A stretch of 7,091 bases of DNA from an uncultured Prevotella sp. GTDB lineage: Bacteria > Bacteroidota > Bacteroidia > Bacteroidales > Bacteroidaceae. A model generated the notes under the pieces. That model was not told where the DNA came from and did no database searches. It worked only from the letters and a program-made list of their open reading frames with translations. Location of the stretch: the NCBI GenBank assembly GCA_938028745.1, contig CALIZL010000081.1:1-7091 (forward strand). Reading direction: 5' to 3'. This document shows positions 1 through 6,733 of the stretch, in pieces; the first letter of the stretch is position 1; each line of letters begins with the position of its first letter. The position numbers and the translations under genes were made by a program.

Positions 1-435
1 GTTTAGACTTTCAAAGATTTATGCGTAGTCCCCACTAATCTTCCGCTGAGCCGTTAAGTCATGCCAAAACCTTTGTTAACCCCAATCGGCAAAGCTCCCA
101 ACACCCCATCAGGGTTTAACGCCTATACCATACAATGGCGCGAAGCAACAACCGCAATAATGTAAAACATTTGTACCAGATTTTAACATTGTGAGTGCCC
201 TCGCCGCAAAATCTCTAGCCGCGGGGCGTAATTTCGCGCGTATTTTTCAAGTTTATAACAGCCTGATTTACCGACATTTACAAGAAATAAGGCACAAAAA
301 ACGGCCTTTTTAGCATAAAATGGGGGCGCAAAGCCCAGCTTAGTGGTCAGCCAAAAGCCACCAAGCCGCTTTTCATCTATAAGGGGCAATTTGCCTATAA
401 ATAACCCCTCGCAAGCCGCTTTTTATGCCTTTTTT
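1..435. other. Left flank without a recognisable gene
   Basis: No frame here has a good start and a recognisable protein. The longest minus-strand frame (183-389) begins only at a TTG codon and gives a basic, cysteine-containing 68-residue product with no motif I know. Two near-identical 15-bp direct copies (14 of 15 bases the same) of a CAAGCCGCTTTT-type sequence lie at 362-376 and 412-426. Between them AGGGG (382-386) can pair with CCCCT (405-409). The segment looks like intergenic or dispersed-repeat DNA; this is inference from the lack of coding signal. Confidence 0.5.
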
Positions 436-589
436 CTGCGTTTTGGTGCGTTTCACCTTGCATTTTGGTGCTAAACGCCTTGCGTTTTGATGCAAAATGC
501 ACTGCGTTTTGATGCTAAATGCACTGCGTTTTGGTGCTAAATGCACTGCGTTTTGGTGCTAATTGCAATGCGTTTTGGTGCTAATTGCA
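436..589. repeat. Seven tandem 22-bp repeats
   Basis: Seven head-to-tail units of exactly 22 bp begin at 436, 458, 480, 502, 524, 546 and 568. The core is TGCGTTTTGGTGCTAAATGC, with the first and last bases of each unit varying. Units 4-7 are nearly identical, differing at one to three positions. Units 1-3 are more diverged, so the array seems to have grown or been homogenised from the right-hand side. A partial continuation (GTGCAAAAGCAAGCATTTTGG) follows. The 22-bp period is close to two helical turns and is not a multiple of three, so a repeated peptide is not expected. It could be an iteron-like protein-binding array, a variable-number repeat, or an intergenic repeat family. No replication gene or CRISPR-like spacer is visible. 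Confidence 0.9.
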
Positions 590-881
590 GTGCAAAAGCA
601 AGCATTTTGGCCAACATTTTTTGTGGTTGCGGATGCAAATCTGGCTCAAATTTTCTTCAAATAGAAATGCAAAAGCATAGTAAATGGCAAAAAATGGAGG
701 GGCGAAGCGCGCAATGTTGGCCGCCGTTTTCATCATTCTGCTGCATTTTATATAGGTTTTGCAAGGTAATTTCTTCTAGAATGGTTCGCCAAAAAGTTGC
801 GATTTGTAAAATATGTTTACCAGCTTATAGCCAAAAACAATTTTTTTTTTAGGATATTAAGACTTCCCTTTTCTATATATC
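590..881. other. Non-coding stretch with a poly-T tract
   Basis: I see no supported gene. A plus-strand frame runs through here from the repeat array (541-852), but it begins inside the repeats, is rich in Cys, Phe and Ser, and has no motif. A perfect 10-bp inverted repeat (GGCCAACATT at 609-618, AATGTTGGCC at 713-722) is about as likely as chance at this spacing. A run of ten T residues (841-850) has no GC-rich stem before it, so it is not called a terminator. Confidence 0.45.
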
Positions 882-1296
882 ATGAAAACAAAGCTATGTT
901 CATAATAACTGGAAACATTGCACAAGGTTCAGCAGTACAAGGCACAATCGGCCTATACGCTGAATATAACCAGCATACTGATGTTGGCCAATGGCAGAGA
1001 TGTCAATCGCATATTATATTCTTTAATAGCAGCAAATAAAGGGGACATAAAGTATAGAACCCACAAAAGTTTTTGATAATCAGAAACTAAACGCCATCAC
1101 CCAAATTGCTGATGTAACCTTTTTGAGGCACAACTGATGTTAGTGACAAACAAATGTGGCAGAAATTCAGATTTATCAATCCGTACATGAGAAGGTGTGC
1201 CTATCTGGGTTTAGCAGCACAAAGACAATAAACCACCCTCAATATATACAACATAAAAAATCAATACGTTTTCCATTCATGGTAATTGAGCAATAA
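882..1296 (+). pseudogene. Possible decayed gene, family not recognised
   Basis: Several short plus-strand frames in series read like real protein but are broken. From an ATG at 882 the frame meets two stops (TAA TAA, 903-908). It then stays open from 909 to a TGA at 1074, including the peptide NGRDVNRILYSLIAANKGDI. Shifted by one base, a second stretch (1051-1134) reads SIEPTKVFDNQKLNAITQIA and ends at TGA 1135. The same frame reopens at 1147 and runs to TAA 1294. Codon choice is plausible in each piece. The simplest reading is a gene with stops and a frameshift near 1045-1070. An overlapping intact frame (ATG 896 to TAA 1039, 47 residues) is an alternative reading. I cannot name a family, and chance open frames are not excluded. 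Confidence 0.25.
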
Positions 1297-1326
1297 CGCT
1301 CTTAGGAGAAAAATCGGGGTTTTCTA

Positions 1327-1356
1327 TTGTCTTTCTGAAACAAAATGCTATCTTTG
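1327..1356 (+). promoter_or_regulatory. Bacteroidota-type promoter of the EcoRI-like operon
   Basis: TTG at 1327-1329 (-33 element) and TATCTTTG at 1349-1356 (-7 element, consensus TAnnTTTG) are separated by 19 bp. This matches the known Bacteroidota primary-sigma promoter. Transcription would start near 1362, leaving a leader of about 120 nt before the endonuclease ATG at 1482. The leader can form a small hairpin near its 5' end (AGCCT 1369-1373 with AGGCT 1384-1388). Further along, TATTTAA (1403-1409) can pair with TTAAATA (1426-1432). CGTAT/ATACG (1401-1405 with 1420-1424) is a competing pairing. It lies the right way round to drive both genes of the operon. Confidence 0.75.
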
Positions 1357-1474
1357 CGATAACTCATTAGCCTTTTAAACCCTAGGCTTATGATTAAGTA
1401 CGTATTTAAAGTGAAGAAGATACGCTTAAATAGAAAAAAGTTAAAGTATTATAGGCAGATTAATCATTGAGCAA

Positions 1475-1504
1475 CAAATATATGTCGAAAAAGAATCAGT
1501 CCAA
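1475..1504 (-). promoter_or_regulatory. Antisense promoter overlapping the endonuclease start
   Basis: Read on the minus strand, TTG (1504-1502), a 19-bp spacer and TATATTTG (1482-1475) match the same Bacteroidota consensus, with the same spacing as the forward promoter. The -7 element covers the first base of the endonuclease start codon. Transcription would begin near 1469 and run leftward through the leader, towards the forward promoter, giving RNA complementary to roughly the first 108 nt of the operon mRNA. In the Escherichia coli EcoRI system, reverse promoters within the endonuclease gene are known to lower its expression. A similar role here is inference. Confidence 0.5.
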
Positions 1505-2318
1505 CAGACTAACAACCCAACAAAAGGAATCGAAAGGGGTTGTCGGTATTTTCGGAGATGAAGCGAAGATACACGACATGACTGTTGGTGAGGTTTCTCG
1601 TCTTGCCCTTAATAAGCTTCAAGAAGAGTTCCCGCAATTGGAATTTCGACCTAGAACGAGCATCAAGAAAGAAGAGATTAACGAAGCCTTAAAGAAAATT
1701 GACCCGGAATTGGGGCAAACGCTTTTCGTTCCAAATTCGAGTATTATCCCTGATGGGGGAATTGTAGAAGTGAAAGACGATAATGGAGAATGGAGGATTG
1801 TATTGGTTTGTGAGGCAAAGCATCAGGGAAAGGATATTGAAAACATCAAGGCAGGCAAGCTTGTTGGGAAAAAGGCCAACCAAGATATTATGGCTGCGGG
1901 TAATGCCATTGAGAGGTCTCATAAGAACATTGCTGAAATTGCCAATCTGATGTTGGCAGAGGCACACTTTCCTTATGTGCTATTCTTGGAAGGGTCGAAT
2001 TTCCTTACAGAAACCATTTCTGTTAAACGTCCTGACGGAAGAGTTGTTAAACTGGAATACAATTCGGGAAGGCTGAACAGGCTGGACAGACTGACCGCAG
2101 CCAACTACGGCATGCCTATCAATACAAACTTGTGCAAAAACAAGTTTATTAAACATAAAGACAAGACTATCATGCTTCAAGCAACATCCATTTACACGCG
2201 GGGAAACGGAGAAGGATGGAATGCTGAGAAGATGCTCGAAATCATGCTTGATATTTCAAGAACTTCTTTGAAAATGTTGGGTAGCGACTTATTTAAGCAG
2301 CTAACCCAGAAAAAGTAA
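1482..2318 (+). CDS. ecoRIR: Type II restriction endonuclease, EcoRI family
   Basis: A 278-residue homologue of EcoRI (277 residues). By eye it aligns without gaps over the EcoRI length, so residue numbers correspond. The catalytic PD...(D/E)xK residues are present: Asp91 in IIPDGGIVEV, then Glu111 and Lys113 in CEAKHQGK. The recognition segment DIMAAGNAIERSHKN keeps Asn141, Glu144 and Arg145; Arg200 and Arg203 (NRLDRL) are also kept. It should therefore cut GAATTC as a Mg2+-dependent homodimer, leaving 5' AATT overhangs. The residue before Glu111 is Cys rather than the Ala of EcoRI. The start at ATG 1482 gives MSKKNQSNRL, matching the EcoRI N-terminus; an in-frame TTG at 1467 would add five residues. 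There is no clear Shine-Dalgarno sequence. It is first in an operon with its methyltransferase, and no controller (C) protein gene is seen. Confidence 0.96.
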   Translation: MSKKNQSNRLTTQQKESKGVVGIFGDEAKIHDMTVGEVSRLALNKLQEEFPQLEFRPRTSIKKEEINEALKKIDPELGQTLFVPNSSIIPDGGIVEVKDDNGEWRIVLVCEAKHQGKDIENIKAGKLVGKKANQDIMAAGNAIERSHKNIAEIANLMLAEAHFPYVLFLEGSNFLTETISVKRPDGRVVKLEYNSGRLNRLDRLTAANYGMPINTNLCKNKFIKHKDKTIMLQATSIYTRGNGEGWNAEKMLEIMLDISRTSLKMLGSDLFKQLTQKK

Positions 2319-2337
2319 TTTAAACAAATATTGAAGT

Positions 2338-3363
2338 ATGGCAAGAAAAGCTACAAACGAGTTACTGCAAAAGGCGAAAAAGCAAAAGAATGATGAGTTC
2401 TATACACAACTTGCCGACATAGAAAGCGAGTTGCAGCACTATGAACGTCATTTCAAGGGCAAAGTGGTGTATTGCAATTGTGATGACCCACACATCAGCA
2501 ACTTTTTCAGATATTTTGTTTCTCGTTTCAAGAAGTTGGGACTCAAGAAAGTTATTGCAGCCTGTTATAAGGAACAGCATGCGGACTTGTTTGAAACAAA
2601 AGAAAACAATCATGGATTTTTCTTTGAATACACAGGAACAGAACTTACTGGCACCGACCCAAAGACAGCCAATATCGTTTACTTTAAGGGCGACGGCGAC
2701 TTTCGCAGTAATGAAAGCATAGCCTTGCTTAAACAATCAGATATAGTTGTTACCAATCCGCCCTTTTCCTTGTTTCGAGAGTTTGTGGCACAATTAATGA
2801 GATACGATAAGAAATTTCTTATTATCGGGAACATCAACGCCATTACTTATAAAGAAATCTTCAAGCTCATTCAAGACAATAAGGCATGGCTTGGAGTTAA
2901 TCTTGGCAGAGGTATTTCTGGATTTATCGTGCCAGCACATTATGAACTCTACGGAACAGAAACAAAGATAAACGAATTAGGGGAAAGGATTGTTTCTCCC
3001 AATAATTGCTTGTGGCTTACGAATCTGGATAACTTCATACGGCATGAAGATATTTTGCTAACTAAAAGTTATATCGGATACGAACAAGAATATCCTAAAT
3101 ACGATAATTATGATGGTATCAATGTCAATAGAACAAAGGACATTCCACAAGATTATTGCGGATATATGGGAGTGCCGATAACATTTCTACATAAGTTTAA
3201 CCCGCATCAATTTGAGATAATAAAATTCAGAAAGGGAAACGATGAGAAAGACTTATCAATAAACGGGAAGTGCCCTTATTTCAGGATTATTATCAAAAAC
3301 AAACATGCCAATCCTAAAACCAAGCATTTGGCTGATAAATATCAATCCGTATCATTGAAGTAA
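2338..3363 (+). CDS. ecoRIM: Adenine-N6 DNA methyltransferase, M.EcoRI family
   Basis: A 341-residue homologue of M.EcoRI (326 residues), which methylates the second adenine of GAATTC with S-adenosylmethionine and so protects host DNA from the partner nuclease. The N-terminus (MARKATNELLQKAKK, then DEFYTQ at 19-24) matches M.EcoRI closely. The segment YCNCDDPHISNFF (45-57) and GDGDFRS (118-124) are family hallmarks. The catalytic motif IV is NPPF at 140-143. The C-terminal block DEKDLSINGKCPYFRI (302-317) is also conserved, so the protein is complete. The region about 76-112 is the most diverged, and the last 15 or so residues extend past the end of M.EcoRI. The gene starts 19 bp after the endonuclease stop, so the two are probably co-transcribed. 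I saw no promoter of its own. Confidence 0.96.
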   Translation: MARKATNELLQKAKKQKNDEFYTQLADIESELQHYERHFKGKVVYCNCDDPHISNFFRYFVSRFKKLGLKKVIAACYKEQHADLFETKENNHGFFFEYTGTELTGTDPKTANIVYFKGDGDFRSNESIALLKQSDIVVTNPPFSLFREFVAQLMRYDKKFLIIGNINAITYKEIFKLIQDNKAWLGVNLGRGISGFIVPAHYELYGTETKINELGERIVSPNNCLWLTNLDNFIRHEDILLTKSYIGYEQEYPKYDNYDGINVNRTKDIPQDYCGYMGVPITFLHKFNPHQFEIIKFRKGNDEKDLSINGKCPYFRIIIKNKHANPKTKHLADKYQSVSLK

Positions 3364-3386
3364 TCTTGACTTTTTTCGCTTTCCAA

Positions 3387-3400
3387 TCTTCTTAAGAAGA
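3387..3400. other. 14-bp perfect palindrome after the methyltransferase
   Basis: TCTTCTTAAGAAGA is a perfect dyad 23 bp after the methyltransferase stop codon. As RNA it could fold only into a weak 5-bp stem with a UUAA loop, and no T-run follows, so it is a poor intrinsic terminator. It could be a protein-binding dyad or chance. Confidence 0.35.
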
Positions 3401-3401
3401 A

Positions 3402-3599
3402 TTAGTATGAATGAGATATAGGTTCAGACTTCCAACCAGACTGTGCCGTATCAAACCTATTAAGTAAGCTCTGCATGAAACCCTCCACGCATTGGCAGTG
3501 CTTCTTTTCTTGCAGCCTTGATAGGCACAGCACTCCCCACCACGAGGCATCGTAACGGTGCACTATACGGGCAGAACCATCAATGGGCGGAAATTCGAC
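3402..3599 (-). other. Small open frame downstream of hsdR, not recognised
   Basis: On the minus strand a frame stays open for 65 codons, from just after a TGA (3602-3600) to a TAA at 3404-3402. It contains IDGSARIVHRYDASWWGVL and ends in FDTAQSGWKSEPISHSY. It lies 22 bp beyond the hsdR stop on the same strand. No ATG lies near its beginning; GTG in IVHRYD is the first plausible start, and an ATG falls only near the middle (FMQSLL). The wording feels like sequence that recurs around Bacteroidota genomes, but that is memory, not a search. It may be a decayed gene end, a dispersed non-coding repeat, or chance. Confidence 0.2.
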
Positions 3600-3621
3600 T
3601 CAAGCCTGGGCGGCGTTCCAC

Positions 3622-6042
3622 TTAAAGCGTGCCGCCCACGCCCTTAAACTTCTCTACAAAATCCATGATTTTTTGCAGCACCGTTCGCCTTTTAGGTAGG
3701 AATTGCGGATTTAGCGGACTCATTTTGGGGAGTATCTCATTGAGGTCGGTGCCGTTTACGCTGGCATATTCGTTTTTAAGCGACCTTTGCATATATCGTT
3801 TGGCAGCCTCCACGTTCAGCCGTTCATCGGCTATAAGTTTCTCCGCCTCTATCTTCTGCTGTTGTTGTGCAAAATCAAAAAAGGCATCGATAATACCTGC
3901 CTTGTCCTCAATGTCCTCCAAATCGGTTTGGTTAATGAAGTCTACCACCAAGCTTTCTTTCGCCCTATTGCCGATGCTCGACCTAATCAGCCTACGCACC
4001 TCGTCAATCAGCGCATCCTTATCCTTTGTGTTCTTGTTGTGTTCGAACACCAATTCCAGGATATAGTCAAGGTTAATTTCCTGCGATTTCAGCAAGTCAA
4101 CCTCAAACACCACGTCGTCCCAGTCTACCTTTATCTCGCCTGGTTTATCCTCGCCGCCTTGTCTTCTCAACCACTCGCGTATGTCATTGTAAGTCGAGCG
4201 ATAGTCTTGTGCGGCCCTATCAGCAAGCACATCCACCGCCATCATCTCCTCCACCTGCTCGGCAGTTAAGAAATGTGCATCCCTAAACGCCTCCACGGCG
4301 GCGGCATCGGCCTTATCAATGTGCTGCAAGTCTTTCAGTTGGGTAAACTCATCGTAGTTTTGCAGCACGTTTTCAACCTTCAGATACTCGCCAAACAGTT
4401 TCACAAACGCCTTTTTATCGGCATCCGTTTCAATCTCGGTTGGGTCTGGGAACTGCTTTTTCAACTGTTTAACTACCTCCACATAGCCCCGTTTTGCCTC
4501 GCCCGACACAATATCCATAAAGCCCAACATATACTCGTTGTAGCTTTTTTCAAGCACCACGTTCTTTGTATTGGCATCGCCAAACAGGCTAATGGCATCT
4601 ACCGTTGCCTGTTCAAGGTCTCTAAACGTAATGATGTTGCCAAAGGTTTTTGTGGCATCGTAAATGCGATTGGTACGCGAGAAAGCCTGAATCAGCCCAT
4701 GATAGCGCAAATTTTTATCCACAAACAAGGTGTTGAGCGTGGGCGCATCAAAGCCCGTAAGGAACATGCCCACCACGATAAGCAAGTCTACTTCTTGGTT
4801 TTTCACCCTATCAGAGAGGTTGCGATAATAGTTTTGAAACCCATTACTATCCACGCTGTAATTGGTTTTAAACATGGCGTTGTAGTCGTTTATGGCCATC
4901 GTTAGAAACTCTTTGGCACTGCTGTTCATGGCCGTAACCTCAAAGTTCTCGTCTGCTATTTCGCCCGCTGCCGCTTGTTCTTCGTTAGCCGCAAACGAAA
5001 AGATGGTGGCAATCTTCAGTTTCTTATCGCTGTTGCGTTGTTGGCTGTTCAGTTCTTCGTAATACAGCTTGGCAGCCTCAACGCTGCTCACGGCAAACAT
5101 GGCATTAAACCCCTTGCCGTTGCCTGCGCTTCGGTGGGTTTTTATCCTAAAATTTTGCAGCACATATTGCGCCACCTCCTTAATACGTTCGGGGTGAAGC
5201 AGCAGCTTTGCGTTTTCGGCTGCCGATAGTTTTTGTTCGTCTTGTTCGGTTTCGATGCTCTTAAACTGTGGCCGCACGGCGTTATAGTCCACCTTAAACT
5301 TCAACACCTTCTCGTCTCTTATGGCATCGGTAATAACATAGGCGTGCAATTCTCTTCCAAAAACGTGGGCCGTTGTTTCTGCTCCTGCTGCATTTTCGGG
5401 GAAGATGGGCGTGCCAGTAAAGCCGAATTGGTAAAAGCGCTTAAACTTTCGTTGCAGGTTTTTCTGTGCCTCGCCAAACTGCGAGCGATGGCATTCGTCG
5501 AAGATAAACACCACCTGCTGACCATAAACCTCCAAGTTGGCTTCGCTCTTCATCAGGTTGTTCAGCTTCTGAATGGTGGTAACGATAATGCGGTTGTCTT
5601 TTTTCAGGATGTTTCGTTTCAGTTCGGCCGTGCTTATCGATCCGTTTACGCTGTCGGGCGCAAACTTATTATACTCTCTCATTGTTTGGTGGTCAAGGTC
5701 TTTGCGGTCTACCACAAAAAACACCTTATCTATAAAGTCGAGTTCTGTGGCAAGTCGTGCAGCCTTAAAGCTGGTAAGTGTCTTACCGCTCCCCGTTGTG
5801 TGCCAAACATATCCCCAGCCTTCGGGTTTGCTCCACAGCTTGGCTTGATACGAGCTTTTAATCTTCCATATCAGCCTTTCGGTAGCAGCAATTTGATAAG
5901 GGCGCATAATAAGCAGCGTGTTGTTAACGTCGAACACCGAGTAAGTGAACAGCACCTGCATCAAGGTGTTTTTCTGTAAGAACGTGGCGGTGAAGTCTTT
6001 CAGGTCGTTTATGCGCTTATTATCAAAGGTAGCCCAGTTCAT
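3622..6042 (-). CDS. hsdR: HsdR C-terminal fragment: helicase/translocase and assembly domains
   Basis: An 806-residue piece from the first ATG after the premature stop (MNWATFDNKR), 27 nt downstream in the same frame, so re-initiation is possible but unproven. Superfamily 2 motor motifs are in order: Walker A TGSGKT (83-88), DECH box (182-185), TGTP motif III (209-212), TGFDAP (429-434) and the arginine-finger motif QAFSRTNR (452-459). The tail includes the conserved DWDDVVFEVDLLKSQEINLDY stretch and ends EKFKGVGGTL, the type IC C-terminus that binds the methyltransferase core. If made, it would be a motor without a nuclease. It converges on the EcoRI-like operon, with 258 bp between the stop codons. 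Confidence 0.85.
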   Translation of the reverse strand: MNWATFDNKRINDLKDFTATFLQKNTLMQVLFTYSVFDVNNTLLIMRPYQIAATERLIWKIKSSYQAKLWSKPEGWGYVWHTTGSGKTLTSFKAARLATELDFIDKVFFVVDRKDLDHQTMREYNKFAPDSVNGSISTAELKRNILKKDNRIIVTTIQKLNNLMKSEANLEVYGQQVVFIFDECHRSQFGEAQKNLQRKFKRFYQFGFTGTPIFPENAAGAETTAHVFGRELHAYVITDAIRDEKVLKFKVDYNAVRPQFKSIETEQDEQKLSAAENAKLLLHPERIKEVAQYVLQNFRIKTHRSAGNGKGFNAMFAVSSVEAAKLYYEELNSQQRNSDKKLKIATIFSFAANEEQAAAGEIADENFEVTAMNSSAKEFLTMAINDYNAMFKTNYSVDSNGFQNYYRNLSDRVKNQEVDLLIVVGMFLTGFDAPTLNTLFVDKNLRYHGLIQAFSRTNRIYDATKTFGNIITFRDLEQATVDAISLFGDANTKNVVLEKSYNEYMLGFMDIVSGEAKRGYVEVVKQLKKQFPDPTEIETDADKKAFVKLFGEYLKVENVLQNYDEFTQLKDLQHIDKADAAAVEAFRDAHFLTAEQVEEMMAVDVLADRAAQDYRSTYNDIREWLRRQGGEDKPGEIKVDWDDVVFEVDLLKSQEINLDYILELVFEHNKNTKDKDALIDEVRRLIRSSIGNRAKESLVVDFINQTDLEDIEDKAGIIDAFFDFAQQQQKIEAEKLIADERLNVEAAKRYMQRSLKNEYASVNGTDLNEILPKMSPLNPQFLPKRRTVLQKIMDFVEKFKGVGGTL

Positions 6043-6066
6043 GGTAAAGTCGAAACTGTTTTTGTT

Positions 6067-6729
6067 TCACTTTACGGTATTGGCAAAATACCGCGTATCG
6101 GTGCCATTAGATATAACAAATATTTGCAAGTACTTATACAGCGAGCAATCGCTGTTAAAGCTTTCTTTGCTATATCTGTGCACTTGGTTAAAGGCTTCGC
6201 GTATGTTTACGCCCCGTTTTTTCAGTTCCACTTGCACCATCGGCAGTCCGTTAACCAGTATGGCAACATCATATCTGTTGGCTTGCGTGCCTGTTTGTTC
6301 AAACTGGTTAATCACCTGCAGCTTGTTTCGTGCATGGTTTTGTTTGTCAATCAGCATGATGTTTTGCAGGTGTCCGTCGTCGAAGGTGAAATCGTACACG
6401 CAGCATCCTTGTATTTTTCGTGTTTGGTCTGTTATGCTGTCGTTCTCTTTATTTAGAAACTCTTCGTTAAAACGCTTCCATTCGGCATCTGTAAACACGA
6501 TGTTGTTAAGTGTTTGCAGCTGCACCCGCGCATTATCGAGCAAGGCTTGGGGCGAATTAAGGTTGGGCAAATACTCGTAGCCTTGGTTTCGTAGGTCGGT
6601 AATAAGTTCGCTTTCCAATTGTGCTTCCGTTTGATAACCCGCTGGCGTTTCGTTCAGCATGGAAGCCTTGGTGTAGCTGTTTAACACAATAAAGTTTTGC
6701 AATTCTGCTATAGTGGCGTATTGTGTCAT
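6067..6729 (-). CDS. hsdR: HsdR N-terminal fragment: nuclease domain
   Basis: A 220-residue piece starting at ATG 6729 (MTQYATIAELQNF), which fits the EcoR124I N-terminus. An upstream in-frame TTG (6747) lies inside the inverted repeat and is not favoured. The PD-(D/E)xK nuclease site is complete: Asp154 in NRYDVAILVNG, then Glu168 and Lys170 in VQVELKKRG. The QxxxY element of type I nucleases follows (Gln182, Tyr186 in NQVHRYSKESF). The piece ends in ANTVK at the premature TGA. An AGAGG that could act as a weak ribosome-binding site lies about 12 nt before the ATG, within the flanking repeat. Alone it lacks the motor and should not restrict DNA. Confidence 0.85.
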   Translation of the reverse strand: MTQYATIAELQNFIVLNSYTKASMLNETPAGYQTEAQLESELITDLRNQGYEYLPNLNSPQALLDNARVQLQTLNNIVFTDAEWKRFNEEFLNKENDSITDQTRKIQGCCVYDFTFDDGHLQNIMLIDKQNHARNKLQVINQFEQTGTQANRYDVAILVNGLPMVQVELKKRGVNIREAFNQVHRYSKESFNSDCSLYKYLQIFVISNGTDTRYFANTVK

Positions 6730-6733
6730 TGTG

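Larger units (their letters stand above)
3622..6729 (-). pseudogene. hsdR: hsdR, type I restriction motor subunit, split by an in-frame TGA
   Basis: The whole reading frame would encode about 1035 residues, the usual length of an EcoR124I-type (type IC) HsdR. It is interrupted once, by TGA at 6069-6067 (codon 221). Both sides are in the same frame, and homology resumes directly: ANTVK, stop, NKNSFDFTMNW. EcoR124I has arginine at this place (remembered as KRDKNSFDFTMNW), so a CGA-to-TGA or AGA-to-TGA change is the simplest cause. Everything else reads through cleanly to a normal C-terminus (EKFKGVGGTL) and TAA. In the intact complex HsdR joins HsdM and HsdS, translocates DNA with ATP and cuts far from the recognition site. 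Neither partner gene is in this window. Unless the stop is read through or is a sequencing error, no full-length HsdR is made. Confidence 0.9.

Noticed and set aside
183..389. Minus-strand 68-codon frame
   Set aside because: It starts only at TTG, has no motif or ribosome-binding site, and overlaps repeat-like DNA.
436..589. CRISPR array
   Set aside because: The 22-bp units are directly adjacent with no spacers, and no cas gene is visible.
841..850. Run of ten T residues as a terminator
   Set aside because: No GC-rich stem precedes it and no gene ends just upstream.
541..852. Plus-strand 103-codon frame
   Set aside because: Its start is inside a 22-bp repeat unit, and its composition (many Cys, Phe, Ser and Lys, no motif) is that of translated non-coding DNA.
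1467..1481. TTG start for the endonuclease
   Set aside because: The ATG at 1482 reproduces the EcoRI N-terminus; the five extra residues have no counterpart.
2963..2992. Second antisense promoter within the methyltransferase gene
   Set aside because: CAAAGATA matches a minus-strand -7 element, but no TTG lies at the required 19-21 bp spacing.
3608..3637. GGGCGGC/GCCGCCC hairpin overlapping the hsdR stop codon
   Set aside because: The 7-bp GC stem has a 16-nt loop and no following T-run on the minus strand, so it does not meet the pattern of an intrinsic terminator.
3629..5979. Long plus-strand frames opposite hsdR
   Set aside because: They are shadows of the strongly conserved hsdR coding sequence on the other strand.
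6067..6069. TGA read as an amino acid (alternative code or selenocysteine)
   Set aside because: EcoR124I has arginine at this place, no other in-frame TGA is seen in the clear genes, and the setting suggests standard-code Bacteroidota.
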